The notes beneath the pieces are model-generated. The model was not told the DNA's origin. It saw only the letters and a program-made list of their open reading frames with translations, and made no database searches. Made by a program: the position numbers and the translations under genes. DNA of 64,000 nucleotides from Bacteroidales bacterium. GTDB lineage: Bacteria > Bacteroidota > Bacteroidia > Bacteroidales > F082. The stretch spans positions 86,992-150,991 of the forward strand of contig JALNZT010000005.1 of assembly GCA_023229135.1 (NCBI GenBank), in the 5' to 3' direction. This document shows positions 42,073 through 51,061 of this stretch, in pieces; the first letter of the stretch is position 1; every line of letters starts with the position of its first letter.

Positions 42073-44526
42073 CTATATTTTTTTCTGCTGTTGCATAATC
42101 ATCTCGCGCACATTATGTGCAATATTCTCGTAGCTATCATTTTCCGGATAAATCGGTTTCAGAAATTCTACCTTGATGCGTTTCCAGGGTTTTGGGAAGA
42201 AACTCCCGCGCGGCAATGCCTCAAAAGCACCGGTGATGGAAACCGGCACGATAGGCACTTTCAGCTCGCTCGAAAGTATCGCGAAGGTTTTTTTGAAATC
42301 GCCGAGATGGCCATTGATGGTGCGGGTACCTTCGGGAAAAATAATTAAGTTTTTACGGCGACGTAGCACTTCGCCCATCTTTTGGATGGAGGATTTCAAG
42401 TCGCGGTTTATATCCATCACGATGATGTTGTTGCGGTTTGCCAAAAACTTAAGCCAGGGTTGGCGCACATGTTTTTCTTTGGCATAAAAATACGTTCCTC
42501 GCACTTGGTGGTAGCGCAATAGCGATGCCACAAACATGCCGTCGAAAAAGCTTTGGTGATTGGATGCGAGGATAAAAGGGCCATTGGGTAAGTTTTTAAC
42601 ACCACTGGTGTGAAACCTGAAATATAACCTGAAAAAGGCCCGCGAACCCCAAACAGCCAGGTTACCTGTGAACCAGGTGGCAGGCAGCTGAAGCTGTACT
42701 TTTTCACGCAAAATTTCAGTCCAGTTGATTTTACTGTCCTCCATTTTGGTTTTATTTTCAGTGATCCAATTGCTCATCTTTAGTACATCATCAAATTCAG
42801 CCAGCTCGTGTGGCTCGATTTTCAGTCCGAAAGTTTGATCAACCCAGGTTTGCAAGCTGATTTTATCCAGCGAATCAAAGCCCAAGTCAGATTCGATATG
42901 ATCGCCGGGCTTCAAGCTGATTTGTTTTTCGCCGGCAACAAATTCTGAGAGCAGCATAAATACCGGATCGTCAACCACCGGTGTTACCTCTTTTTTGGGT
43001 TTTTCTTTGGCTGTAACCAGTTCTTCCAATTTAAATCTTTGCAGCTTTCCTAAACGAGTGCGCGGCAATTCTTCACCAACAAGGTGTATGCGATGAATCC
43101 GCTTGTAAGCCGAAACTTTTTCGTTGAAAGCTTTGATAACACGCTCTTTGATAAGCTGTTCGTTAACAGTTTCTGTGCCTGACGTATCTGGAACTACCAA
43201 TAGTTGCAGCTGTTCGTCTTTATAAAAAACAGCAGATTCCAGTACTAATTCTGATTCGTTGATTGCAATTTCTATTTCGGCAGGGTTTACGTTTTTGCCG
43301 TTAGAAAGGATAAGAATTTCTTTTTTTCGTCCCGTCAGAAACAAAAACCCGTCTTTGTCCAGATATCCTAGGTCGCCGGTATGCAGCCAGCCGTCTTTGA
43401 TTACAGCTGCTGTTTCTTCGGGTCGTTTGTAATAACCCTGCATAATGTGGTTTCCCTTAGCAATGATTTCGCCGTCCACGATCCGCACTTCGGTACCTTT
43501 TACAACTTGTCCGGGCGAACCGATTCGTACATTCCCGGGCTGTGTAAACGTAATCATCGGAGCGGCTTCGCTCATGCCGTAGCCTTCTAAAACCTCAAAG
43601 CCAAGGGTTTGGAAGTCACGCCCCACCAATGGATCCAGCGCAGCACCACCTGAAACCAAAAACTCGATAGCACCACCAAATTTTTCATGCACGGCTTTAA
43701 ATACCTTCATGCTAAAACGCTTCGATTGCAGTTTACCGGCTAGCTTAAACAGCATATTGGCCAAAGCACTTTTCTCGATTTTTGATTTAATGCCTTTATG
43801 AATAGCCGAAAAAAGCCGAGGCACACCAATTATTATAGTGATGCTGTTATCTTGCAACGTTTTCATTATGTCTTCGGTTTTGAGCGAAGGACTGATGGCA
43901 ATTTCGGCACCCAATGAAAGTGGGATAATCATGGTGCCAACAAGTGGAAAAACATGATGCAGCGGCAGCAAAACCATTACCCTTGAGTCGGGATTGTAAA
44001 TTGGGATGTGTTTGGAAACGGCTTCGATGTTTTGTTGTAGGTTTTGGTAGCTCAACATCACGCCTTTAGGGCTTCCTGTGGTACCTGAGGTATAAATGAT
44101 AACCGCGGTATCTGAGAGGTTTATTGCGGGCATCGTTATAGTAGAATCAGACGCATCTGCTTCTACTTCAACATCATCAATCAATATCATTTTAGCCTGG
44201 ATATCGGCCTCATAAATGGCTTCATCCATGAGTTTTTTACCCAGCTTTGAACAAAAAATAACAGCAGGTTGGGCATCTTTTAAAATATAGGCAACCTCCG
44301 AAGCAGAAGCCATAAAATCGATAGGAATAGCAACACCTTTTTTTTGCCACACGGCATAAAAGGCTGTTACCCAGCCAGGCGTATTTTCAGAATAAACGAC
44401 TGCGAGATCACCGGCTTTTAGCTCAAATTGATTGCTGAAAGCAGCGATTCTATTATAAAACTGTTGATAACTTATAGCCTGAGAGCCAAATTTGATTGCG
44501 GTTCTAAGACCGTGATTTTTAAGCAT
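42073..44526 (-). CDS. Acyl-AMP ligase / acyl carrier protein / acyltransferase fusion
   Basis: 817 residues with three domains in order. Residues 1-490: AMP-dependent acyl synthetase with P-loop YTSGTTGSPKG (145-155) and late TGDLG and LPRTRLGKLQ. Residues about 515-590: a carrier domain with the phosphopantetheine serine S552 in GFDSLDK. Residues about 630-817: a PlsC-type lysophospholipid acyltransferase with H657-x4-D662 (NHQSFFDG) and FPEGTR. The likely action is to load a free fatty acid on its own carrier and pass it to lysophospholipid. E. coli Aas has ligase and acyltransferase in the opposite order and no ACP. Confidence 0.88.
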   Translation of the reverse strand: MLKNHGLRTAIKFGSQAISYQQFYNRIAAFSNQFELKAGDLAVVYSENTPGWVTAFYAVWQKKGVAIPIDFMASASEVAYILKDAQPAVIFCSKLGKKLMDEAIYEADIQAKMILIDDVEVEADASDSTITMPAINLSDTAVIIYTSGTTGSPKGVMLSYQNLQQNIEAVSKHIPIYNPDSRVMVLLPLHHVFPLVGTMIIPLSLGAEIAISPSLKTEDIMKTLQDNSITIIIGVPRLFSAIHKGIKSKIEKSALANMLFKLAGKLQSKRFSMKVFKAVHEKFGGAIEFLVSGGAALDPLVGRDFQTLGFEVLEGYGMSEAAPMITFTQPGNVRIGSPGQVVKGTEVRIVDGEIIAKGNHIMQGYYKRPEETAAVIKDGWLHTGDLGYLDKDGFLFLTGRKKEILILSNGKNVNPAEIEIAINESELVLESAVFYKDEQLQLLVVPDTSGTETVNEQLIKERVIKAFNEKVSAYKRIHRIHLVGEELPRTRLGKLQRFKLEELVTAKEKPKKEVTPVVDDPVFMLLSEFVAGEKQISLKPGDHIESDLGFDSLDKISLQTWVDQTFGLKIEPHELAEFDDVLKMSNWITENKTKMEDSKINWTEILREKVQLQLPATWFTGNLAVWGSRAFFRLYFRFHTSGVKNLPNGPFILASNHQSFFDGMFVASLLRYHQVRGTYFYAKEKHVRQPWLKFLANRNNIIVMDINRDLKSSIQKMGEVLRRRKNLIIFPEGTRTINGHLGDFKKTFAILSSELKVPIVPVSITGAFEALPRGSFFPKPWKRIKVEFLKPIYPENDSYENIAHNVREMIMQQQKKI

Positions 44527-44759
44527 AAATGATTGTAAGTGAGGGATAATTTTAAAATTGCCGCTACAAAAGTAGCTTTTATATTGATGCAGCGGCTATT
44601 GTCTTTTAGTTCCTTCACGCTATTAAATCATTTTCAACTCAAATGTATTAAAACTGTTAAAAAGTAATATTTGAGCTGCAAATCTACTATCATAGCGTTT
44701 TTTATGAGGTTCTGGTTTGAAAATTATTTACTCAAGCCAAAAAAACCTTAGGTTTGCCT

Positions 44760-47552
44760 ATGATTTTATTCGACCTTCTTTACAATTTAAGTGCCTTAGT
44801 GGCTATTAGTGTTTTGTCGGGTTTTATCGTCTTGCGCTTCAGTCCCTTTCAGTGGAAAGGCAAAGTCCTACAGGGTTTACTTTTTGGTGCAGCGGCTTTA
44901 ATTGGGATGCTTTACCCCTTTGTACTTACCGAAGGTATAATTTTTGATGGCCGTTCAGTTGTCATCAGCATGGCTACTGCTTTTTTTGGCCCGGTTTCAG
45001 GCTCGATTGCTGCACTGATTGCACTACTTTACCGTTATTTTGTAGTTGGTGGTTCAGGCATGCTTACCGGCTCGCTGGTCATTATTTCTTCTTTTATGAT
45101 TGGTTGGGCTTTTTATTGGTACCGCAAGCACAAACAGTTATCTAAGTTTTCGCTTGGTCAGCTCTACCTGTTAGGGCTCATCGTGCATCTGGTGATGTTG
45201 CTTTTGATGTTCACCCTGCCCGAAAGCCATAAGAAAGAGGCTTTTCAATTGATAAGTGTAACGATCGTGGGTGTATTTCCTTTTGTTAGTTTGTTAATCG
45301 GGAAAATATTGTCAGACCAGGAGCAAAACCGCCTATTGCTTAATTCGCTCAAGGAAAGCGAGGAGCAATACCGCTTGCTGGTTACCCATCAAACCGATCT
45401 GGTTGTGAAAATTGATGCCAAATACAAGCTTAGCTACCTAAGCCCTTCGTATTGTAAGTTGTTTGATAAAACTGAAGAGGAATTGCTTGGCAGTAACTTT
45501 ATGGCATTAATCCACGAAGATGACCGAAAGCTTTCGTTGGAGGCGATGAAAAGGCTTAAAATGCCGCCATATAGTACGTATTTCGAGCAGCGCCTGGCAA
45601 CTCCCAAAGGCTATCGCTGGCTGGCCTGGTCAGGTAAAGCTGTTTTGAATAAGGATAAACAAATTGAAGCGGTGATAGGTGTAGGCAGGGATATTACGGA
45701 ACGCAAAAACGCGGAAATTGACCGCGAACGCAGCGAACAGCGCTATCGCCACCTGTTTAATGCTTCACCTGTGGGCATTATATTGGAAGATATGGAAGGG
45801 CTTATACTAGATGTCAACGAGACGTTTTGTAAGGTTTATGGCTATGAAGCCGGTGAACTTATTGGGCAAAACATCAGTTACTTAGTGCCTGAACAAACCA
45901 AGCATCAGGTGAACGAAAACCTTAAAAAAATTATTAAACATAAAGTGCTTCACAGCATTGTACCCGGTATTACCAAGCATAAAGAACCTAAAGTACTGGA
46001 ACTGCTGGAGACGGTTATCACCCTATCTGATGGGCAATTAGGTATTTTATCTATTGCAAACGATATCACAGAACAGGAAATGACCAAAACCCATCTTAAA
46101 GAAACACGCATCCGTAACGCAGCTATTATTTCGGCCATACCCGATACAATGTTGTCCATCAATAAAGAGGGGTTGATCGTTTCTTTAGTTTCTAATCAGG
46201 AAGCTAAGGTCGCTTTTGGTAGTGAAAAGATTTTTCTCAACAGGACAGTCTGGGAAGTGTTGCCTAATTTGACCACCACTAAGGTTACCGGGTATTTGAA
46301 TCAGGCCTTTGATAGCGGCGAATTAGTCACTTTTGAATACGATACAAATGCCGGTAATCAACAGCAGTGCTATGACATTCGGATGATAAAAAGCAGCGAA
46401 AATGAGGTGTTGGCTATCGTGCGCGACATTAGCCAGCGCAAAATGCAAGATGTTGAGCTCAGACAGCAGGCGCGGTTTATCGAGACCTTGCTCGATAGTG
46501 TTCCAAACCCCTTATTTTATATGGATACTACAGGTGTTTACCTTGGTGTAAATAGAGCTTTAAAGGAGTTTTACGGCATTGAAGCAGAAGATATTGTGGG
46601 CAAAAACATCTTTGATCTTTCGTTTGAAAACGATGCTGAGAATCGCAACGCCAGTGATTTTGCCATTTTTGAAGGCCGTGAAGGACAGCAGGTTCTCGAG
46701 CGCGAAATCAGACTAAAAGACGGCATCCTGAAAAATGCCCTGATAACCAAGTCGCCTTTCCCAAATAGTGAGGGAAAAATTGGTGGGCTAATCGGGATTA
46801 TTGTTGATATTACCGAACGCAAACGTATGGAAGAAGATTTGCGAAACGCTAAAAATAAGGCAGAAGAGAGCGACCGGCTAAAAACATCCTTCCTCAATAA
46901 TCTGTCGCATGAAATACGCACGCCCATGAATGCCATTGTGGGCTTTGCCGATCTGTTGGATATGGGTTATCCGCCCGAGCAACAAAAGGGATTTATTGCC
47001 ACAATCAACAACAATGCCAATCAGCTGTTGCGCATTATTGACGATGTGCTGACCATTGCTAAATTTGACTCTGAAAAGTTGTCGATTAAGACAGAGCCCT
47101 TTGTGCTGAATATGCTTTTCAAGGATCTTTTTGAAACTTTTGAACCAGAGGCAAAAAAACAACAGCTGAGTCTGATTGTCGATAACAAAAACTTGCCCGA
47201 CGACTATATCTTTAAAGGTGATCGGATAAAAATACGGCAAGTATTGGCGGGATTTATTTCCAATGCACTAAAATATACGACAAAAGGCGAAATCCGTTTT
47301 GGCGCTGAAATAACCGGAAACAACCTGCTTCGCTTTTATACGGCGGATACCGGATTGGGAATCGCGGCATCGGAGCAGGAAAAAGTGTTTGACAGGTTTT
47401 ACCGAACTAACGAAGCTCAGCACCTTGCCATTCGTGGCAATGGCCTCGGACTCAGCATTGCCAAAGAATTGGTAGAGCTTATGGACGGTACAATACATTT
47501 GGAATCGGAAGCTGGAAAAGGATCGGAGTTTTCGTTTTGTTTGAAGGTGTAA
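44760..47552 (+). CDS. Orphan sensor histidine kinase with LytS-type membrane domain and four PAS domains
   Basis: 930 residues. The N terminus is a 5TM-5TMR_LYT domain (about 1-195) as in LytS, with TMs and the conserved-looking FDGRSVVIS segment. Four PAS domains follow (about 205-330, 330-450, 455-570, 570-690), each ending in 'DITERK'-like joins. The HisKA H-box is LSHEIRTPMNA with H717. The ATPase domain has N-box ISNALKYT, G1 DTGLGIA and G2 GNGLGLSIAKE. No receiver domain and no neighbouring response regulator. LytS-type TM domains sense membrane or cell-wall state. ATG 44760 is preferred over TTG 44754. Confidence 0.9.
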   Translation: MILFDLLYNLSALVAISVLSGFIVLRFSPFQWKGKVLQGLLFGAAALIGMLYPFVLTEGIIFDGRSVVISMATAFFGPVSGSIAALIALLYRYFVVGGSGMLTGSLVIISSFMIGWAFYWYRKHKQLSKFSLGQLYLLGLIVHLVMLLLMFTLPESHKKEAFQLISVTIVGVFPFVSLLIGKILSDQEQNRLLLNSLKESEEQYRLLVTHQTDLVVKIDAKYKLSYLSPSYCKLFDKTEEELLGSNFMALIHEDDRKLSLEAMKRLKMPPYSTYFEQRLATPKGYRWLAWSGKAVLNKDKQIEAVIGVGRDITERKNAEIDRERSEQRYRHLFNASPVGIILEDMEGLILDVNETFCKVYGYEAGELIGQNISYLVPEQTKHQVNENLKKIIKHKVLHSIVPGITKHKEPKVLELLETVITLSDGQLGILSIANDITEQEMTKTHLKETRIRNAAIISAIPDTMLSINKEGLIVSLVSNQEAKVAFGSEKIFLNRTVWEVLPNLTTTKVTGYLNQAFDSGELVTFEYDTNAGNQQQCYDIRMIKSSENEVLAIVRDISQRKMQDVELRQQARFIETLLDSVPNPLFYMDTTGVYLGVNRALKEFYGIEAEDIVGKNIFDLSFENDAENRNASDFAIFEGREGQQVLEREIRLKDGILKNALITKSPFPNSEGKIGGLIGIIVDITERKRMEEDLRNAKNKAEESDRLKTSFLNNLSHEIRTPMNAIVGFADLLDMGYPPEQQKGFIATINNNANQLLRIIDDVLTIAKFDSEKLSIKTEPFVLNMLFKDLFETFEPEAKKQQLSLIVDNKNLPDDYIFKGDRIKIRQVLAGFISNALKYTTKGEIRFGAEITGNNLLRFYTADTGLGIAASEQEKVFDRFYRTNEAQHLAIRGNGLGLSIAKELVELMDGTIHLESEAGKGSEFSFCLKV

Positions 47553-47655
47553 GAAGGCTTCCATCGCTAGTGTGGATTTGCCTGCGCAGAGTTGGCCGAA
47601 GTGCAACATTGCCATACCCTACTTTATGTCAGATTATTACGGCATTATTTCTAAT

Positions 47656-47892
47656 TCGACGTTTTGAAGTCCTTAGAGACGTTAAAAAGTCATTTTAATT
47701 TTTGCTTATAAATCAATCATACTTCTATTTTTGGCACCACGCGAAGGGATTTGCGCAGCGGGTTCCGAAAAAGTTGCCGAAGAATCCGGACTCGTATAAG
47801 TTTGCCGGAGAAAGGAGACTTGACACGTGTTGACGATCTCGTATGTAGCGAATGCTACCGGATAATTCCACGAAGTAAATACTTCGCGGAAC
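47656..47892 (+). repeat. Repeat unit, copy A (about 237 bp)
   Basis: Direct repeat of 48155-48392, about 94% identical by eye (about 14 differences, nearly all in the middle third; the first about 57 and last about 86 bases are identical). It contains two hairpins: GTAGC/GCTAC (47845-47858) and TTCC-CGAAGT/ACTTCG-GGAA (47866-47891). It begins with GACGTTTTGAAGTCC (47658 on) and is followed at 47904-47919 by an approximately inverted version (GACTTTCAAAAGTC), like terminal inverted repeats. Frames across it (47751-47939) are not genes. Confidence 0.85.
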
Positions 47893-48154
47893 CGGGGTCC
47901 ATAGAGACTTTCAAAAGTCAGTCGAAGCCTCTTGATTAACCCCGGCCTTCAGGCCGGTGGTTTGTGCATCGCCTTGCGTATTGGGCTTTAGCCCTGCCCG
48001 TAACCATTCCGCGCTGCATCCGCTGCGTGGAATTATCTTGTAGCTTTTGCTACACACGCAATTGCATACCAAAAACGCTATTTGGAGTTTACGATTGCGT
48101 GCTATATACTGCATTATATCAGTTATTTACAATGTATTTGTCTCAGGTTTTTAA
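47893..48154. repeat. REP-like palindrome cluster between the two repeat copies
   Basis: Four stems in line: CCGGCCT/AGGCCGG (47942-47957), GGGCT/AGCCC (47983-47994), ATTCCGCGC/GCGTGGAAT-type (48006-48033) and GTAGC/GCTAC (48040-48053). Read on the minus strand, the last two reproduce the hairpin pair of the repeat units, including the shared 12 bases GATAATTCCACG. So this is an inverted, diverged copy of the same module. No transposase is near. Confidence 0.65.
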
Positions 48155-48392
48155 TCGACGTTTTGAAGTCCTTAGAGACGTTAAAAAGTCATTTTAATTT
48201 TTGCTTATAAACTAATCATACCTCTATTTTTGACACCACATGAAGGGATTCGCACAGCGGGTTCCGAAAAAGTTGCCGAACGAATCCGGACTAGTAAAAG
48301 TCTGCAGGAGAAAGGAGACTTGACACGTGTTGACGATCTCGTATGTAGCGAATGCTACCGGATAATTCCACGAAGTAAATACTTCGCGGAAC
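48155..48392 (+). repeat. Repeat unit, copy B (about 238 bp)
   Basis: See copy A. Hairpins lie at 48345-48358 and 48366-48391, exactly 500 bases from those in A. The unit starts with GACGTTTTGAAGTCC (48157 on) and GGACGTTCAAAAGTC (48393-48407) is its near inverse, consistent with imperfect terminal inverted repeats of a small non-autonomous element of about 250 bases. Confidence 0.85.
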
Positions 48393-48509
48393 GGACGTTC
48401 AAAAGTCTTCATTCACGCCAGCTTCAACTTTTCATCGTCCGACCCCGTATTTGGCATGGGAGGACATGAAAACGTTGATATAAGAAACCTAATTTCTATT
48501 TCTTTTATG

Positions 48510-48522
48510 GACGTTTTGAAGT
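48510..48522 (+). repeat. Solitary end of the repeat unit
   Basis: GACGTTTTGAAGT repeats the first 13 bases of copies A and B, without the rest, next to the ROK gene stop. It may be the left end of a deleted copy. Confidence 0.45.
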
Positions 48523-48527
48523 TCTGC

Positions 48528-49649
48528 CTATAGTTTCAATTGATCCATGGCATAAGCATAAGCGCCCACAGCCACTGCCGAAGCTGTTCCGAGGCGACTG
48601 ATTCCAATTCCTGTTTTTTTGTGCGGGTCGTACCACACTTCTTTCTCTGAAAAAGGTACCTTAATCATGCTGCCTGTTTTGGCAGAAAACTTTACCAGAT
48701 CGTTTTCGTTTTGCAGGTTGTAGGCATCAATTTCCATTCTGGGAAAAGTATTTCCATTCAAGCCTGTAAATGGTGCGTTGAGCAGTGAAATCAGCTTTGG
48801 CATAAAGACAGGCCATGCACCGGAAAGTCCGCCACCAATAACCACCAAGCCATCCACCAGTGTAACGGCATTAGCAATGGCATCAGCCAGCGCGGTGGCC
48901 AGTTCGTCCCAGGCTTTGAGGGCTGCTTCCTGGTTTCCGGGACGCCGTTGCATTGCAATTTCGTAAATATCGAAAGGTTCGGGTGCTTGTGCGATAGGAA
49001 TTTTTGCGGCTTCTGCAAAAACACGTTTCACAGCACGTATGCTGATGCTGTCTTCTGCGCTGGTGGTGGGGATGAGCAGGTTGCGCATGCGGTTTATCTC
49101 GCCTCCGGCAGAATTGTCGCCGCGCAAAAGTCTTCCTTCTGCAATAATGCCACCGCCGAAGCCTGTGCCGAGCGTGAGGCCAAGCAGGTTTTGATAGCGC
49201 TTGGGATTGCCTTGTTGTTCCAGCAGTTGGTTTACTTCGGGAAGAAGTCCGGCCAAAGCTTCACCATAAGTGAATAAATCGCCGTCGTTATTGATAAAAA
49301 CCGGTACTTTAAAATGGTCTTCCAGCATGGCTTTTAGGGCTACGCCTCCGCGAAAATGCGGCATATTTTCCAAGTCACCGATGATACCATTGGCGTAGTC
49401 TGCTGGTCCGGGAAAACAAAAACTAATAGCAGCGGGTTTGCATTGGCAGCGCTTTTGGGTTTCTTCAAAACCTGTGATAATTTGCTTTAAAACAGCCTCA
49501 AGAGAATCGCCTTTCGCGGAAAGCGTGAAAGGTTCAATTTGTTCGCTGGCATTTTTTACTGCCGAAAATGTAAAACCTGTGCCACCTGCATCAAGCACAA
49601 AAACACTTGCCTGATTTTTGGCATCGGGAGAAAGCTGAGAAATACCCAT
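48528..49649 (-). CDS. ROK-family sugar kinase or regulator (no HTH)
   Basis: 373 residues. ROK signature elements: ATP motif DAGGTGFTFS near the N terminus, catalytic-type Asp in INNDGDLFTYGEA, and LTLGTGFGGGIIAEG with the ROK glycine loop. There is no helix-turn-helix, so it is likely a kinase (fructokinase, N-acetylmannosamine or glucose class). The zinc CxCGxxGC motif of many ROK kinases is missing (GEINRMRN instead), a departure from the standard family. It is 80 bases upstream of the TA pair's toxin, transcribed separately. Confidence 0.88.
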   Translation of the reverse strand: MGISQLSPDAKNQASVFVLDAGGTGFTFSAVKNASEQIEPFTLSAKGDSLEAVLKQIITGFEETQKRCQCKPAAISFCFPGPADYANGIIGDLENMPHFRGGVALKAMLEDHFKVPVFINNDGDLFTYGEALAGLLPEVNQLLEQQGNPKRYQNLLGLTLGTGFGGGIIAEGRLLRGDNSAGGEINRMRNLLIPTTSAEDSISIRAVKRVFAEAAKIPIAQAPEPFDIYEIAMQRRPGNQEAALKAWDELATALADAIANAVTLVDGLVVIGGGLSGAWPVFMPKLISLLNAPFTGLNGNTFPRMEIDAYNLQNENDLVKFSAKTGSMIKVPFSEKEVWYDPHKKTGIGISRLGTASAVAVGAYAYAMDQLKL

Positions 49650-49798
49650 TGTGATGTGTGTTGTAAGTTCAAAAAAGTAGTTGAGTAAGTAGGAAAATTT
49701 TCAATGCTCAAATTTACAAGATTTATTGCTTGCTCAGGCGAAAATTATTGGTGAGAAGGAGGGTTTTTGCAGAAATGTTGGTGGGGAAAAGTCTTTCA

Positions 49799-50116
49799 TT
49801 ATTTTGTTTCTTGAATGTTGTTAGGATCTTGACGACAATCAAAAATATTAGCAATTTCAATTCTATTGGAATCGGAATTTATCCAATAAACGATCTTATA
49901 GTTTTTAAAAACCAAATAACGAAATTTTTGTTTTCTGTTTGATAGACTTAATTCGACTTGTCCAATTTCAGGCTGTTTCTCTAAATCAATCGTGGCATCT
50001 ACAATTCCATTGATTAATTTTTGAGCTAAACGCTTACCCGCTGTTACACTATAATAGCTATAAATATTATTAAGTTTGTCCTCTGCCAATTGTAACCAAT
50101 ATATTTCTAATCCCAT
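49799..50116 (-). CDS. ParE/RelE-family toxin
   Basis: 105 residues. The fold order of ParE/RelE is visible: N-terminal strand (LEIYWLQLAEDKLNNIYSYY), two helices, and strands (KFRYLVFKNYKIVYWI; RIEIANIFDCRQDP). The final '[FV]D.RQ.P' box is typical. Such toxins inhibit gyrase or cleave mRNA at the ribosome; which cannot be told. It overlaps the antitoxin by 10 bases and is lower in GC than neighbours, suggesting transfer. Confidence 0.88.
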   Translation of the reverse strand: MGLEIYWLQLAEDKLNNIYSYYSVTAGKRLAQKLINGIVDATIDLEKQPEIGQVELSLSNRKQKFRYLVFKNYKIVYWINSDSNRIEIANIFDCRQDPNNIQETK

Positions 50117-50349
50117 TTTTGGATTTTAGCTTTTAAGTCTTCGGCTTTAATCATTCGTCCGTTTTTCGAGTCTTTCATGGCTTGGTCAATTTCTGCGTTG
50201 TATTGGCTGCGACTCATTGGTTCTTGATTTTTCATAAATAGTTCAGCCTTTCTTTTTCGCAATAACTTTTCAAGTCCGCTAACTATTTCTTCGTTTTGCA
50301 GGCTTAAAAATTCTTGAACGAAAGCTATTTTTCGGGTTTCTAAGTCCAT
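50107..50349 (-). CDS. Antitoxin of the ParE/RelE-type pair
   Basis: 80 residues, acidic-basic mixed helix, precedes and overlaps the toxin gene (classic antitoxin-toxin order). The central QEPMSRSQYNAEIDQAM and final GRMIKAEDLKAKIQKW are shared by many Bacteroidota antitoxins of this type. No classical ribbon-helix-helix is evident at the N terminus, so DNA binding by it alone is uncertain. An AT-rich TATCTTTG -7 element is upstream at 50376-50369. Confidence 0.8.
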   Translation of the reverse strand: MDLETRKIAFVQEFLSLQNEEIVSGLEKLLRKRKAELFMKNQEPMSRSQYNAEIDQAMKDSKNGRMIKAEDLKAKIQKWD

Positions 50350-50368
50350 TTTTTTATTTACTTTTTAT

Positions 50369-50376
50369 CAAAGATA
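50369..50376 (-). promoter_or_regulatory. Probable promoter -7 element of the toxin-antitoxin pair
   Basis: On the minus strand TATCTTTG fits TAnnTTTG, 20 bases before the antitoxin start. No matching -33 TTG. Confidence 0.4.
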
Positions 50377-50434
50377 CAAAATTTGCCAATTTTAGTAAAT
50401 ATTTTCCGCTAAAGGAACGATTTCATTCTTATTC

Positions 50435-51049
50435 CTATCGAATCGCTTCCACCGGAATTTCGGCTGCCAGCTGCCAATCAATCATGGCGTTAAAAAGCTT
50501 GAAGCTGCTATATCTGGCTAAATCCGAAAGCCTGATTTCCTGTTCGTGGATGATTCCCTGATTCAATAAAAACTGACGCTGAACACCTTTTAAAAGTGGC
50601 TTGTCGGGCGTAAACCAATGACTGCCTGCGCGGAAAGCAATGTTGCAATAAGAGCTGTCGGTGATAAAACCCTGTTTTACGAAAAGCACATCATCGCAAG
50701 ATTCACGCTTTTTATAGATTTCGTTGATCGCCTCCCGATTGCTGTATTTGAGTGCATAATTTAGTGCATCGGCTTCTACGATTTTTAAGCTGTTGATTGG
50801 CTTGTAGTTGTATGCAATTAACTCAGGATAAGCGAATTGTTTTCCATAAAGTATCCGGCATTTGAAAATTCCTTGTTGTGGGATTTCATGCTGTGATAGA
50901 AAACTTTCAAGATTCAAATTATCTTCCAGGTTCAAGGCTTGCTTCCGGGAATAATCAATCCTTTGTTGATGCAAGCCCAGGTGACGAAACTGGCCATCTT
51001 TCAGGAAAATACTTTCTAAGAGCGGAAAGGTGTCGGGCATGGCTGGCAT
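50435..51049 (-). CDS. pabC: Aminodeoxychorismate lyase-type class IV aminotransferase
   Basis: 204 residues, at the short end for PLP class IV enzymes. Class IV motifs: KYSNREAINEIYK carrying the likely Schiff-base Lys, SCDDVLFVKQGFITDSSYCNI (quoted as DDVLFVKQGFITDSSYCNI), and final LFNAMIDW. With pabB just upstream it should split aminodeoxychorismate into p-aminobenzoate and pyruvate for folate synthesis. Two candidate ATGs (51049, 51040). 12 bases after pabB. Confidence 0.87.
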   Translation of the reverse strand: MPAMPDTFPLLESIFLKDGQFRHLGLHQQRIDYSRKQALNLEDNLNLESFLSQHEIPQQGIFKCRILYGKQFAYPELIAYNYKPINSLKIVEADALNYALKYSNREAINEIYKKRESCDDVLFVKQGFITDSSYCNIAFRAGSHWFTPDKPLLKGVQRQFLLNQGIIHEQEIRLSDLARYSSFKLFNAMIDWQLAAEIPVEAIR

Positions 51050-51061
51050 ACATTTAGAGAC

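Noticed and set aside
47656..48407. Insertion sequence
   Set aside because: No transposase or long ORF within or beside the repeats, and the inverted ends are imperfect; a non-autonomous element or structured repeat fits better.
47751..48469. Short ORFs (such as 47751-47939, 47911-48114, 48230-48469) in the repeat island
   Set aside because: They read across hairpins and repeat copies in several frames, and similar peptides come from each copy; they are by-products of the repeats.
47656..48527. CRISPR array
   Set aside because: Only two copies of about 237 bases and no regular short spacers or cas genes.
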